Assembly (NCBI RefSeq): GCF_902859625.1
Contig: NZ_CADIJX010000001.1
Location: 496,001-560,000, forward strand
Reading direction: 5' to 3'
Length of the DNA: 64,000 nt
DNA from: Achromobacter pestifer
GTDB taxonomy: Bacteria; Pseudomonadota; Gammaproteobacteria; Burkholderiales; Burkholderiaceae_B
The notes below the pieces were generated by a model. It had not been told where the DNA came from, made no database searches, and was given only the letters and a program-made list of their open reading frames with translations. The stretch's first letter is position 1. Each line of letters begins with the position of its first letter. A program made the position numbers and the translations under genes. Below are positions 17,004-26,714 of this stretch, piece by piece.

Positions 17004-17316
17004 CGCTCCAAGGGCAAACACGCTTTTCGCTCCTGACATGCGACGGCTTCTATTCTGGGGGAGTCCGCTTGCGCGGGCGCACGGCCGAATTGGGCGCGAT
17101 ACGTTTTGTATCGTTGGCGCTTGCGGAGAATATCATCATCCCTGATGCGGCGGCGCCGCAAGCCTGCGGGATGTCATCCATGCGTGAAAGAAACACCGCA
17201 TGGTCAAAAAATGCGCAACCCGGAAGGTGTCGCCTGAACCGCCATCCCCGGGCGCTCCGAGGCCGTCTTATCCACAGAAACTGTGGATAAGAGGAAACGG
17301 GCTGGCGCCATCCGAT
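17002..17316. other. 315-bp gene-free region with a palindromic pair of DnaA-box-like sites
   Basis: No convincing gene lies here. At 17267-17291 CTTATCCACA is followed after 5 bp by its exact inverse TGTGGATAAG. Each arm contains TTATCCACA, the perfect consensus DnaA box. No T-run follows on either strand, so it is not a usual terminator. GCGGCGCCGC near 17150 is a further palindrome. The promoter of the orphan response regulator must also lie here. Confidence 0.6.
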
Positions 17317-17844
17317 TTATGTAGGCAGGTATTCCACCGGCACGCCGTGGGGCACCTTGCGCATGCGGTCGCGTTCGATGCGCGCCGCCGAGAATCGAGT
17401 CTTGCGCGCGGCAGCATTTTGCAGCAGCACGGACAGCACGGCGCCTTTGTCCTGGATCCATTGCGTTTTGCCGCGCAGCAGCTTCACCGCGTTCTCCACG
17501 GTGCCCAGCCGATACGACATGCTGTTGATCTGTACCGAGGTCTTGCCGTTGAATGCCGATGGTTCCTGCTCGGTGATGGCGGCGGCATCCAGATTGCTGC
17601 TTTCGTGATCCACGCGGTAGATGAATTTCAGGCCGCTATGCGGATCCTGGATCACGATGAGCTTTTCCGAACCCGAGACATCGGACAGCATGCCGATGAC
17701 AAGCGATTCGACCAGCTGGTTGCCCCGCTGTTCTTCGGTGTAGATGAAAATGCTGTGGCGCACCAGAGGGATTGCGGCCGGGACAAGGGGAGAGCGGTCC
17801 ATACCTGACTTGAAAAGGGCGGCGAGGGCAACGGGAACCATCAT
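17317..17844 (-). CDS. Hypothetical protein, about 175 residues
   Basis: I do not recognise a family. The protein is soluble, with no signal peptide or membrane helix. The middle (QRGNQLVESLVIGMLSDVSG, then EKLIVIQDPHSGLKFIYRVD) looks like an alternating beta-strand fold, and the C-terminus is basic (ARKTRFSAARIERDRMRK). Two tandem ATG codons at 17844 and 17841 have only weak ribosome sites; ATG 17802 (MDRSPLVP) is an alternative. It is flanked by a GNAT gene on the same strand 77 bp upstream. Coding is supported by length, codon bias and strand continuity. Confidence 0.6.
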   Translation of the reverse strand: MMVPVALAALFKSGMDRSPLVPAAIPLVRHSIFIYTEEQRGNQLVESLVIGMLSDVSGSEKLIVIQDPHSGLKFIYRVDHESSNLDAAAITEQEPSAFNGKTSVQINSMSYRLGTVENAVKLLRGKTQWIQDKGAVLSVLLQNAAARKTRFSAARIERDRMRKVPHGVPVEYLPT

Positions 17845-17921
17845 CCCGCCGGTACTGCGATAACGGTTCCTGCTTGCGTGAACGCGGGAACCGGCTGCGA
17901 AAAGAGCGATACGCGCAGGCG

Positions 17922-18521
17922 CTATTGCGGGCGATGCATGCGTGCCAAGAGGCGCGCTTTCACCGACGGCCAGTCCTCATCGAGGATGGCGTAATAGACC
18001 ATGTCGCGGGTGCGTCCCGATTGCGCGATCAGGTGCTTGCGGAACACACCTTCTTCGACGCCGCCGATACGGAGAATGGCTTGCCGCGATTGCGTATTGC
18101 TCAATTCCGTCTTGAAGACGACCCGTATGATACCAATTGTTTCAAAGGCGTGCCGCAATAATAGAAACTTGGCTTCAGTATTGGCGCCAGAACGTTGGAC
18201 GGCTGGGGTCAGCCAGGTAGCCCCGATTTCCAGCCGGTGGTGCGATAGCGCGATATCCATGTAGCGCGTGGCGCCAATGATCTGTCCCGAGCTTTGCTGC
18301 ACGATGACAAACGGCAGGCAGGCACCCTCACGCTGTCCCGCCAGCGCGCGGTCCACATAGCGTTGCATGTCCTCGGCCGAGGCCACGGGTTCAGGCTGCA
18401 AGCGCCAGAGTTCCGGATGCAGGCCGATTTGGCTCAGCGCATCGGCGTGGCCGGCGGCAAGCGGCTCCAGGCGAACAATGTCGCCTTCAAGCGTCACGGG
18501 TTGCAGCAAGGGAAGAGGCAT
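17922..18521 (-). CDS. GNAT-family N-acetyltransferase (RimJ/RimL-like)
   Basis: 199 residues. PVTLEGDIVRLEPLAAGHAD starts the Acetyltransf_3 domain. FVIVQQSSGQIIGATRYMDI, LEIGATWLTPAVQRSGANTEAK and the acetyl-CoA pyrophosphate region LLLRHAFETIGIIRVVFKTE follow, then NTQSRQAILRIGGVEEGVFR. Such enzymes acetylate protein N-termini, amino acids or drugs; the substrate here is unknown. ATG 18521 fits the domain start. It is divergent from the DadA-like oxidoreductase. Confidence 0.85.
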   Translation of the reverse strand: MPLPLLQPVTLEGDIVRLEPLAAGHADALSQIGLHPELWRLQPEPVASAEDMQRYVDRALAGQREGACLPFVIVQQSSGQIIGATRYMDIALSHHRLEIGATWLTPAVQRSGANTEAKFLLLRHAFETIGIIRVVFKTELSNTQSRQAILRIGGVEEGVFRKHLIAQSGRTRDMVYYAILDEDWPSVKARLLARMHRPQ

Positions 18522-18629
18522 GTCGAAGTCCTGAGTCAACCATGGGCTTGAGCGGCAGTCGCGCATTGCGTTGAATTCTACGCTCGCGTCCGCTTGCCGA
18601 ACACGGGCGTCAGGCGCAGAATGCGGCGC

Positions 18630-19868
18630 ATGAAAACAGACGTTGTGGTTCTTGGCGCGGGCATCGTTGGGGTCAGCACGGCGCTGCATCTGTTGGCGCG
18701 CGGCCGTTCCGTTGTATTGCTTGACCGCCGCGGCCCCGGCGAGGAAACCAGCTACGGCAACGCCGGCCTGATCGAACGGGCCAGCGTCATTCCCTACGCC
18801 TTTCCCCGCGATTGGCGCAGCCTGTGGCGCTATGCGCTGAACAACACGCCTGACGTCAGCTATCACCCGCGCTTTCTGCCGCGCATCGCGCCATGGCTGC
18901 TGCGCTACTGGTGGCATTCCTCTCCGGCGCGGTTGGCGCGCGCGGCCGATGCGATGCTGCCGTTGATCGAACGCAGCGTGGCCGAACACGATGCGTTGAG
19001 GGACGACGCGCAAATCGCCCATTTGTTTCGCCGCAACGGCTGGATCGACGGCGTGCGCACGGAAGAGGGGCTGGCCCGCGCCATTGCCGAGGCTGATGCG
19101 CTGGCGCCGTACGGGCTCAATTACCGCGTGCTGGACCGGCAGGCATTGACCGCGTTGGAACCGTCGCTGTCGTCACGGATGGTGGGCGCGGTGCACTGGC
19201 TGGACCCCGTCAATGTCTCAGATCCGGGTGCGGTGACCCGCGGCTACGCGGCGCTGTTCCAGCAGCGTGGCGGACAACTGGCGCGCGGCGACGCACGCAG
19301 TCTGAAACCGTCGGGCGACAAGGGTTGGCAGGTGCAGGGCGAGGATGGACTGATTCAAGCGCGCGATGTGGTCGTGGCGCTGGGGCCATGGTCGCCAGAC
19401 ATTCTGCGTCCGTTGGGTTACCGGATTCCCATGGCGGTCAAGCGCGGCTATCACCAGCACTTTGCGCTGGAAGACGGTGCGACCTTATCGCACCCGGTGG
19501 CGGATATCGATAGCGGCTTCGTGGTGACGCCGATGACACTCGGCGTGCGGCTGACGACCGGCGCGGAATTCGCGGCGCGCGATGCGCCGCCGTCGCCCAT
19601 TCAGATTCAGCGCACGCGGACGCTGGCGGCCCAGTTATTGCCCTTGGGGGCTGCGGTCGAGGCCGAACCCTGGATGGGGTGCCGCCCATGCATGCCGGAC
19701 ATGCGTCCGGTGATCGGACCCGCGCCCCGGCATGCCGGACTGTGGATGGCCTTCGGCCATGCGCATCACGGCTTTACGCTGGGTCCGGTGACTGGCAAGC
19801 TGCTGGCCAGCCTGATCACCGGCCAGGCGCCGGACATGGATCCGGCGCCCTACGCCTTGCGCCGCTGA
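18630..19868 (+). CDS. FAD-dependent D-amino-acid dehydrogenase-like oxidoreductase (DadA family)
   Basis: 412 residues. An N-terminal dinucleotide motif DVVVLGAGIVGVSTALHL is followed by the FAD contact GEETSYGNAGLI, a middle AVHWLDPVNVSDPG, a second GRA-like VVVALGPWSPDIL, and a C-terminal MAFGHAHHGFTLGPVTGKLL. This is the DAO/DadA pattern: deamination of a D-amino acid with electrons passed to the membrane. No alanine racemase gene is adjacent, so the classic dadAX operon is absent. ATG 18621 (MRRMKTD) with an AGG site is an alternative start three codons earlier. Confidence 0.87.
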   Translation: MKTDVVVLGAGIVGVSTALHLLARGRSVVLLDRRGPGEETSYGNAGLIERASVIPYAFPRDWRSLWRYALNNTPDVSYHPRFLPRIAPWLLRYWWHSSPARLARAADAMLPLIERSVAEHDALRDDAQIAHLFRRNGWIDGVRTEEGLARAIAEADALAPYGLNYRVLDRQALTALEPSLSSRMVGAVHWLDPVNVSDPGAVTRGYAALFQQRGGQLARGDARSLKPSGDKGWQVQGEDGLIQARDVVVALGPWSPDILRPLGYRIPMAVKRGYHQHFALEDGATLSHPVADIDSGFVVTPMTLGVRLTTGAEFAARDAPPSPIQIQRTRTLAAQLLPLGAAVEAEPWMGCRPCMPDMRPVIGPAPRHAGLWMAFGHAHHGFTLGPVTGKLLASLITGQAPDMDPAPYALRR

Positions 19869-19892
19869 CGCCGGACTGGCCGGACAGGCCGG

Positions 19893-21020
19893 TCAGGCGG
19901 CTGCTTTGTCGCGGCGTTTGCGCACGGCCTGAGCCAAGGTTTCAAGCACCGGTTCCGTCTGGGACCAACCCAGGCATGCGTCGGTGATCGATACGCCGTG
20001 GCGCAGCGGCTGGCCAGGCTTCAACTCCTGGCGGCCTTCTTCAAGATGGCTTTCGATCATGACGCCGGTGATGCGGGCATCGCCTTGGGCGAGCTGCGCG
20101 GCGATGTCGTTGGCCACGTCGATCTGACGCAGATGGGACTTGTTGGAGTTGGCGTGCGAGCAGTCGATCATGACCTGTTCGCGCTGGCCTGCGGCGCGCA
20201 AGGCGGCGCAACAGGCATCGACGCTGGCGGCGTCGTAATTGGGGCCTTGCTTGCCGCCGCGCAGGATCACGTGGGTGTCCTGGTTGCCGCGGGTTTCAAA
20301 AATGGCGGCCATGCCCATCTTGGTCATGCCCATGAAAGCATGCTTGGCGCTGGCAGCGACCATCGCGTCAGCCGCGATCTGCACGCCGCCGTCGGTGCCG
20401 TTCTTGAAGCCCAACGGGCAGCTCAGGCCAGAGCTCAGCTGGCGGTGGCTGGGGCTTTCGGTGGTGCGCGCGCCGATGGCGCCCCAGGCGATCAGGTCCG
20501 CGATGTACTGCGGGCTGAGCAGGTCCAGGAACTCGGTGGCGATGGGCAGGCCCAGGCCGCTAATGTCCAGCAGCAGTTCGCGGGCGCGGCGCAGGCCTTC
20601 ATTGATGCGGAAGCTGCCGTCCAGGCGCGGGTCGTTGATATAGCCCTTCCAGCCGACGGTGGTGCGAGGCTTCTCAAAATAGACGCGCATGACGATCAGC
20701 AGGTCTTTCTTGTGCTGGTCGACGGCCGCACGCAGTTGGCGCGCGTATTCCATCGCCTGTCCGTGGTCGTGGATGGAGCAGGGGCCGACCACGATCAACA
20801 GGCGGTCGTCGCGACCATGCAGCACATCGGCGATCTGGGTGCGGCTTTCTTCGACCAGCGTCTGGATGGCCGGGGAAACGGGCAGTTCGTCCTGGAGTAG
20901 CGCAGGCGAGATCAGGGGACGCACGGCGCTGATGCGGGTGTCGTCGGTGCGCGTATTGTCCTGGGTCGAGTCGGCCGTGCCGACCTCGCGGTCGTGCTGG
21001 GGGTCGTCAATGCGGGTCAA
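19893..21020 (-). CDS. aroG: 3-deoxy-7-phosphoheptulonate synthase (class I, AroFGH)
   Basis: 375 residues. Motifs are [107 protein letters not shown] and MIDCSHANSNK. This is the type-I DAHP synthase that condenses PEP with erythrose-4-phosphate, the first step of aromatic synthesis. The start is a TTG at 21020 with GGAG six bases upstream. The N-terminal 30 residues are Asp/Thr-rich and poorly conserved. Which aromatic amino acid inhibits it cannot be told. Confidence 0.92.
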   Translation of the reverse strand: MTRIDDPQHDREVGTADSTQDNTRTDDTRISAVRPLISPALLQDELPVSPAIQTLVEESRTQIADVLHGRDDRLLIVVGPCSIHDHGQAMEYARQLRAAVDQHKKDLLIVMRVYFEKPRTTVGWKGYINDPRLDGSFRINEGLRRARELLLDISGLGLPIATEFLDLLSPQYIADLIAWGAIGARTTESPSHRQLSSGLSCPLGFKNGTDGGVQIAADAMVAASAKHAFMGMTKMGMAAIFETRGNQDTHVILRGGKQGPNYDAASVDACCAALRAAGQREQVMIDCSHANSNKSHLRQIDVANDIAAQLAQGDARITGVMIESHLEEGRQELKPGQPLRHGVSITDACLGWSQTEPVLETLAQAVRKRRDKAAA

Positions 21021-21303
21021 GGGATGCTCCGTGCCATAGATGCGTAAAGACGTCCATTATCGCACCCGCGGCCCATGGGTGCGCTGGACGGCGGCGTCTG
21101 TCTGGACGAGAGCGGGCGTTGCCGTTGGGCAACGGCGCGCGCCTATCGGCGGAAGATGGTCCAAAACCTAAGCCTATCGGCACGGAATTAGCATTAACCC
21201 GTTCTCGATAACGACAGATCGCTAGCGGATGCCGTAGGATGGAGTCCAGAGATTTCAGGCGGCCTCCTGCGAAGGCCCGCCCTATAAGCTAGGACTCAAT
21301 GCA

Positions 21304-22524
21304 ATGTTAAAAACCGACGCCGGAGCCAATCGACGGATTCTTCTGGTGGAAGATCACCCCGTCGAGCGCGCCTACTTGCAGAACATGCTTCTGGCGTTGG
21401 GATATCGGCGTGTTGCCGGCGTGGGAAGCAGCACCGAAGCGGTCAGTGCGCTGGGCCGCCAATTCTATGATCTGGTGATCAGCGACATCGTCATGGGCGA
21501 TGGCGACGGCACGCATCTGCCCAATGAATTGCGGCGGCTGGCCGACGTCGGGCGGTTGAAGTCGATGCCGCCCATCATCTGGATCAGCAGCTTGAGCGAC
21601 GAGCTGCTGCAATCCCATGTGCGGCTTGCGCTGCAAGCGGGATGCCCATCGGCGCAGGCGCTGTCCAAGCCCGTATCACGGACTTCCATGCAGCAGGCGA
21701 TCAAGGCGGCGTTGCAGTCCACGGATGATGTGACCTCGCCGCGTCAGCAGTCGGTTCGGCGCGATGTGATCGAAGCCGAACTCGGGCGGGCCCTGATCAC
21801 CGGCGAAGGCATGAGCGTGGTGTTGCAACCGCAGATCAGCCTGTCGACCGGCCAGGTGCTGGCCGCCGAGGCCTTGTCCCGCTGGGACCATCCCGAATTC
21901 GGCGCCATTTCCGCTGCCGATTTCGTCCCCGCCGCGCATCGTCTGGGCATGGACCGGATGCTGTTTCTGCGCGTGACCGACCGGGTCATCGAGGTCTTGC
22001 AACGCATGCATGCCGAGGATATCGCGGTACCGATCGCGATCAATGCGTCATCGTCCACGCTGTGCTCGCGCGACTTGCCCACCTTGCTGGAAAGGCGCGT
22101 GGGGCAGGCGGGGCTGCCCGCCCGGCTGGTGAAGATCGAATTGACCGAGGATGAGCCCGTCAACGATTGGCTGGCGCTGTCCTCGGTGCTGAACTTGTTG
22201 CGGGTGCGGGGGTTTGAATTGGCCATGGATGACTTCGGCGCGGGCATCGCGTCGATGCGCTTGTTTTCGGCCATGCCGTTCACCGAATTGAAAATCGATC
22301 GCGACTTCATCGTGCACATGCACCGCGAAGCGGCGTCGCGCGCGGTGGTGGCCGCGGCGATCGAAATGGGCCGCGTGCTGGGCCGGCGTGTGGTCGCGGA
22401 AGGGGTCGAGCAAGACCGGGACGTGCAATTGCTGCGCGAACTTGGCTGCGACGCGGCGCAAGGGTACGGTTTGTCGGTCCCCCTGGACGCCGACACTTTC
22501 ATCGATTTCTGCCGTCGGCACTAA
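21304..22524 (+). CDS. Receiver-EAL protein, probable c-di-GMP phosphodiesterase
   Basis: 406 residues. A receiver domain (about 10-130: ILLVEDHPVERAYL, Asp in LVISDIVMGDG, Lys in ALSKPVS) is joined to an EAL domain (about 150-400). Catalytic blocks are present: AAEALSRWDHP, INASSSTL (Asn), VKIELTEDEP, AMDDFGAG, ELKIDRDFI, AEGVEQ and AQGYGL. It should therefore hydrolyse cyclic di-GMP under phosphorylation control. It resembles the second EAL protein at 47852. The start ATG has an AGGAC site. Its kinase is not adjacent. Confidence 0.88.
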   Translation: MLKTDAGANRRILLVEDHPVERAYLQNMLLALGYRRVAGVGSSTEAVSALGRQFYDLVISDIVMGDGDGTHLPNELRRLADVGRLKSMPPIIWISSLSDELLQSHVRLALQAGCPSAQALSKPVSRTSMQQAIKAALQSTDDVTSPRQQSVRRDVIEAELGRALITGEGMSVVLQPQISLSTGQVLAAEALSRWDHPEFGAISAADFVPAAHRLGMDRMLFLRVTDRVIEVLQRMHAEDIAVPIAINASSSTLCSRDLPTLLERRVGQAGLPARLVKIELTEDEPVNDWLALSSVLNLLRVRGFELAMDDFGAGIASMRLFSAMPFTELKIDRDFIVHMHREAASRAVVAAAIEMGRVLGRRVVAEGVEQDRDVQLLRELGCDAAQGYGLSVPLDADTFIDFCRRH

Positions 22525-22663
22525 GTTCGGGTCGCAGGCTCCGGGGCGGCATCGTTGGCCGCCTCCATTGATACGAATCAACGTTGCGGGGCCGCATCGC
22601 GAACATCGGCATTCGCAGCGGCTACCATGGTTGCTTCAAGGGTCTCCCTGGAGTGATGATTCG

Positions 22664-23974
22664 ATGCGACGCACGCTTGCCCCAGTCTTGCTGTTGTCCT
22701 TGCTGGCCTGGGCCGCCGCTTATTGGACGGATCCGCCCGCCGAACTCAATATCTGGACCGCGCGCACACAGCTGATCCTCCTGACCGGGCTGGCCGCATA
22801 TACGCTGATGGCGCTGATCATGCTGTTGGCGGTGCGTCCGAAATGGCTCGAATCCCGGATGGGAGGGCTGGATCGGATGTATCAGCTGCACAAATGGAGC
22901 GGCATCCTGGCCACTGTCCTGGCCGCAGCCCATTACCTGATCAAGTTGAGCAAGCCGTTATTGCTGACCATGTTCGACCCGGTGGCGAAGACCCCTCGGG
23001 CGGCGGCGTTGCTGGATATGTTCCGTGGGTCCGCCAAGGATATCGGCGAATGGGCCGTCTGGATTCTGGTGGCGCTGGTGCTGCTGACGCTGTGGCGGCG
23101 GTTCCCGTATCGCGCGTGGCGCCAAGTCCACCGCATTGCCGCAGTGATCTTCCTGGTGGTGGCGTTTCACGGCGTGGTGCTGACGCCTGCCGCGTGGTGG
23201 TGGCAGCCGGCAGGCTGGCTCGTGGCGGTGGCAACCGGGGTGGGGTCCGTGTGCGCGGTGCTGGCGTTGACCGGCCGCATCGGCCGCACCCGGCGCTACA
23301 AGGGTTTGGTCCTGGCTACCGATGCCTTGTCGGATGACATTCTTGCAGTGACCTGTAGGATCGAGGGCGATTGGCATCATCGAGCAGGCCAATTCGCCTT
23401 TCTGACCACCGACCGCCGCGAAGGCGCGCATCCCTTTACCGTGTCGGGCGCCGATGATGGCACGGGGCGTGTGCAATTTCTGATCAAGGCCTTGGGCGAT
23501 TACACGCGGCACCTGCAATCGCGCTTGCAAGCAGGGCAAGCGGTGACGGTCGAAGGGCCATACGGATGTTTCGATTTTCAGCGCGACGACGGCCGGCCAC
23601 AGATCTGGGTGGCGGCGGGTATCGGCGTGACGCCGTTCATTTCATGGCTGGAGTCGTTGCAGGCCGAGCCGGATAGCGCGCCATTGGCCAGCCTGTACTA
23701 CTGCGCGCGCAATGCCGAGGATGGGCCGTTCGCGCAACGGTTGCAGGCGCTTTGCGAACGAGTCCCTCGGGTGACGCTGCACGTTCGATACAGTGAAACC
23801 CAAGGGCCGCTGTCGGCCGATGACTTGCTTGCGGACCATCAGCCCGATGCGCCTTGGCCCAGCGTTTGGTTCTGCGGCCCAACCGGATTCGCGGATGCGC
23901 TGAAAGACGGACTGCACCGGCGGGGCATGCCGGTGCGCCAGTTGTTCAAGCAAGAGGTGTTCCAGATGCGCTAG
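22664..23974 (+). CDS. Ferric-reductase-like transmembrane flavoprotein
   Basis: 436 residues. About six membrane segments occupy the first 200 residues, with histidines in YQLHKWSGIL, AAAHYLIKL, WRQVHRIAA and VAFHGVVL placed for b-type heme. A ferredoxin-reductase-type FAD domain follows (HRAGQFAFLT, HPFTVSGADDG, EGPYGCFDFQ), then an NAD(P) domain (WVAAGIGVTPFISWLE, FCGPTGFADALK). Related proteins pass electrons from NAD(P)H across the membrane to metals or oxygen. The ATG at 22664 directly precedes the first membrane helix. Substrate unknown. Confidence 0.85.
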   Translation: MRRTLAPVLLLSLLAWAAAYWTDPPAELNIWTARTQLILLTGLAAYTLMALIMLLAVRPKWLESRMGGLDRMYQLHKWSGILATVLAAAHYLIKLSKPLLLTMFDPVAKTPRAAALLDMFRGSAKDIGEWAVWILVALVLLTLWRRFPYRAWRQVHRIAAVIFLVVAFHGVVLTPAAWWWQPAGWLVAVATGVGSVCAVLALTGRIGRTRRYKGLVLATDALSDDILAVTCRIEGDWHHRAGQFAFLTTDRREGAHPFTVSGADDGTGRVQFLIKALGDYTRHLQSRLQAGQAVTVEGPYGCFDFQRDDGRPQIWVAAGIGVTPFISWLESLQAEPDSAPLASLYYCARNAEDGPFAQRLQALCERVPRVTLHVRYSETQGPLSADDLLADHQPDAPWPSVWFCGPTGFADALKDGLHRRGMPVRQLFKQEVFQMR

Positions 23975-23981
23975 GCGCGGA

Positions 23982-25625
23982 TCAAATGCCCGACACGTCG
24001 ATGTCGCCCGGATAGTCCACCGAGAATTTCAGCACGGTCTCGCGCGATTTTCCGGGTTCCAGTTCCCAGTCCCAGGCCAGCTTGCCGTCTTCTTCGCGCT
24101 TGATGTCGCGGTCGGCGGGCGAAAGCAGCTTCACCACGATCTTCTCATTGCGCGAGATCGGCAGGCGGTCCTTGAACACGATCTGTTCTTTCGTGGCCTT
24201 GTTGTTCTTCACGGTGATCTTGTACTCATAAGTCACGCGCTTGCCACTGCCCGAGAATCCCGTGCTTTCCGTAAAGCGATTGACCAATTGGCGTTTGATG
24301 GAGATGCCATCGTCCGCGCCCATGGCCAGTTCGACTTTTTCGCCCGGCATGACGGCCTTGATCTGGCTGGACGCCACGAAAGCGTCGTCCAGGAAGGTAT
24401 TGAGCGGGCCAGCCAGGAACGGGAAGTCCGTATTGTTGCTGGCCTGGGCGGTCAGGAAGACGGCTTCGCGCAGCGCGGGCGTGGACTGGTATTGCAGCGT
24501 GGCGGGCAGCTTGGCCGTGGCGATGGCGACTCGTTGCGACGAATTGTCCGACGGCAGCGTCGCCGGGTTCTTGATCTGGAACGAGGCGCTGGTGGCTTCC
24601 GTCTGCATCTGGGCCGTGGCCACATCGACGGCTTTGGCCATGGGATCTCCCATGGCTTCGTCATAGGCCTGGCTGGGCGCGCGCGCACGCTTCACGGACA
24701 TTTCGGCGCTGACGGCGGGGGCGGGCGCCACCGGGCGGGGCGGCGGAGGCGGCGGGGCGGCTACGTCGATGATCCACGGTTGCAGCGTAGGTGCGCCGCC
24801 GCCCAGTGACGGGCGCGCGGTGGATAGCGTCAGCTTCACGTTGTTCCAGTCTTCGCCCGTGTTCTGGCGGATGACGCCGAAGTAGCCCAGGTCGACCGTG
24901 CGGTCGGCCGGACGCAAACGCGCATCGTAGGCGGGCGTCCAACGGGCGCCACCCACGGCATACGACACGGCCAGATCCACCTTGCCTGCGCGGGCAAGAT
25001 TGACGCGCAGCGTGACGGTCTTGCTGCGGCGGGTCAACTGGCCTTGCAAGACGTCCAGCTGGCTCTGGAGCGCGCCCAGTTCGCGCTCCAGCACGGCTTT
25101 GCGCTCGGCCACTTGACGCAAGCTGGCCAGGGTTTTGCCCAGGCTGTCCGCGCTGAGCGTCTGGATCGCCTTGAGTTCGTCCAGCGTCAGGCGGGCGCCT
25201 TCTTTCGCGGGTTCGGTCGCACCGCGCTGCATCATCAGGACCAGCTCGCGCTGGTTGTCCAGCACGGTGGCCTCATCGTCCAGTTCGGCTTGTTGGGCCT
25301 CCAGCTTGCGCACTTGTTCCTGTAGCGCGCGGACACGCTCGTTGGCCGTGTCAGCCTGGTAGGCGTCACGCACCTTGACGTCCAGCAAGGCGGCCTGGCC
25401 GGTGCTCTTGGCAGACACTTGCAGGGAGTTCTCCTGCAAGGAGACGGGCAGGTTCTCAAGGACCAATTCATGTTCGCCAGCCGTCAGTTCGCTGCTGGCC
25501 GATCGAGTCACCACCGCGCGGTCCTGATAGACCGTCACCGAGCCGATGGAAGAGGCCAGCCCGGCGGCTACGCCCAGGCCGGGAAGGGATGCTGCGATGG
25601 CAAGGGCCAGAAGAGTACGTCGCAC
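23982..25625 (-). CDS. DUF4140/DUF4139 domain protein (mucoidy inhibitor MuiA-like)
   Basis: 547 residues. A signal peptide (ending around GVAAG) precedes a DUF4140 domain (VTVYQDRAVVTRSAS, ELVLENLPVSLQENSLQV). A coiled coil runs over about residues 80-200 with repeated LEAQQAELDDE-type heptads. The DUF4139 domain follows (VSYAVGGARWTPAYDARLR, YEYKITVKNNK, DWELEPGKSRETVLKF). A proline run PPPPPP lies near residue 295. The product is exported; function is not established beyond MuiA-like naming. The start is GTG 25625 with AGGTGA at good spacing. Confidence 0.85.
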   Translation of the reverse strand: MRRTLLALAIAASLPGLGVAAGLASSIGSVTVYQDRAVVTRSASSELTAGEHELVLENLPVSLQENSLQVSAKSTGQAALLDVKVRDAYQADTANERVRALQEQVRKLEAQQAELDDEATVLDNQRELVLMMQRGATEPAKEGARLTLDELKAIQTLSADSLGKTLASLRQVAERKAVLERELGALQSQLDVLQGQLTRRSKTVTLRVNLARAGKVDLAVSYAVGGARWTPAYDARLRPADRTVDLGYFGVIRQNTGEDWNNVKLTLSTARPSLGGGAPTLQPWIIDVAAPPPPPPRPVAPAPAVSAEMSVKRARAPSQAYDEAMGDPMAKAVDVATAQMQTEATSASFQIKNPATLPSDNSSQRVAIATAKLPATLQYQSTPALREAVFLTAQASNNTDFPFLAGPLNTFLDDAFVASSQIKAVMPGEKVELAMGADDGISIKRQLVNRFTESTGFSGSGKRVTYEYKITVKNNKATKEQIVFKDRLPISRNEKIVVKLLSPADRDIKREEDGKLAWDWELEPGKSRETVLKFSVDYPGDIDVSGI

Positions 25626-25805
25626 TAGGTCACCTGTAGGAAGGTTGAATTCGGTGGGAGCACGGCCCAGGTTTAGGGACGGTTCGCCGATAGCGCGACA
25701 ATTTACCCTGCACCTCGCGCGACGAGTTTACAGAAAATGACAAAAGCGACAGGGCAATACCGCCCCGTTTTTTCGCCCGCTCTTGATGCCTGTTGCGCGT
25801 GGCGT

Positions 25806-26705
25806 TCAAAGCCGTTCCGGGTGGGCCAGCCGGCGCAGCATGTCAACGGCGTTACCGGCCGCGACCGATCGGTCATGGCGCCGGTAGGCGATGTCCAGCA
25901 AGGCGTGTGGGGCGTCGCCGTCGATGGGACGATATTCAATGCCTTCGGCGCCCATGTGGCGCATGGCAGCCGGCACCACCGAAATCCCGACGCCCGCCGC
26001 AACCAGGCTGACGATGGACGCCATCTGCGGCGCTTCCTGGATGACGCGCGGGGCAAAGCCTGCCCGCTGGCAGGCGGATTGGATGGCGTCGTAGAGTCCC
26101 GCGCCGATCGGGCGCGGATACAGCACGAAGTCTTCGTCGGCGAGTGCCGCGATGGGTACGCTGTGCCGGGCGCTCAAGGGGTGGCCCGGGGGCAGGGCGA
26201 CCAGCATGGGTTCGTCCAGCACGCGCTCCGATTCAAATTCCGGATCCAGCACATAGGGGGGACGCACAAACGCCACATCGACCTCACCCAGACGCAACCC
26301 GCGCAGCAACGACTGGGTGTTGCTTTCCGTGAGCGTGACGCGCACGTCCGGGTACCGGTCGCGAAAAGCGCGGATGGCGCGTGGCAGATAAGGGTGGAAC
26401 ACCGCCGACGCCGTGAATCCCACCGTGACCGCGCCACGTTCGCCCCGGCCCAGGCGACGGGCGGTGTCGATGGCGCGATCCGCGCTGGCCAGGATGGCTC
26501 GGGCGTCTTCCAGGAACTGGGCGCCGGCTTCGGTCATTTCGACGCCGCGCGGCAGTCGCAGGAACAGGGGCGTGCCGATTTCACGTTCAAGTTGCTGGAT
26601 TTGCTGACTGAGTGGCGGTTGGCCGATACCCAGGCGGGCCGCCGCCCGAGTGAAGTGCAGCTCTTCAGCGACCGCGGTGAAATAGCGCAGATGACGGAGT
26701 TCCAT
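25806..26705 (-). CDS. LysR-family transcriptional regulator
   Basis: 299 residues. The N-terminal helix-turn-helix is canonical (MELRHLRYFTAVAEELHFTRAAA, GIGQPPLSQQIQQLEREIG). The effector-binding domain has AVTVGFTASAVFHPYLPRAI and ISVVPAAMRHMGAEG. It is closest in feel to BenM/CatR-like regulators of aromatic catabolism or efflux. It is divergent from an MFS gene with a short dyad between them, which makes that transporter the likely target. Confidence 0.9.
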   Translation of the reverse strand: MELRHLRYFTAVAEELHFTRAAARLGIGQPPLSQQIQQLEREIGTPLFLRLPRGVEMTEAGAQFLEDARAILASADRAIDTARRLGRGERGAVTVGFTASAVFHPYLPRAIRAFRDRYPDVRVTLTESNTQSLLRGLRLGEVDVAFVRPPYVLDPEFESERVLDEPMLVALPPGHPLSARHSVPIAALADEDFVLYPRPIGAGLYDAIQSACQRAGFAPRVIQEAPQMASIVSLVAAGVGISVVPAAMRHMGAEGIEYRPIDGDAPHALLDIAYRRHDRSVAAGNAVDMLRRLAHPERL

Positions 26706-26714
26706 CGTTTATAA

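Noticed and set aside
21117-21134. CGTTGCC/GGCAACG hairpin as a terminator
   Set aside because: No T-run, and it lies upstream of both divergent genes (aroG and the EAL gene), where a terminator is not expected.
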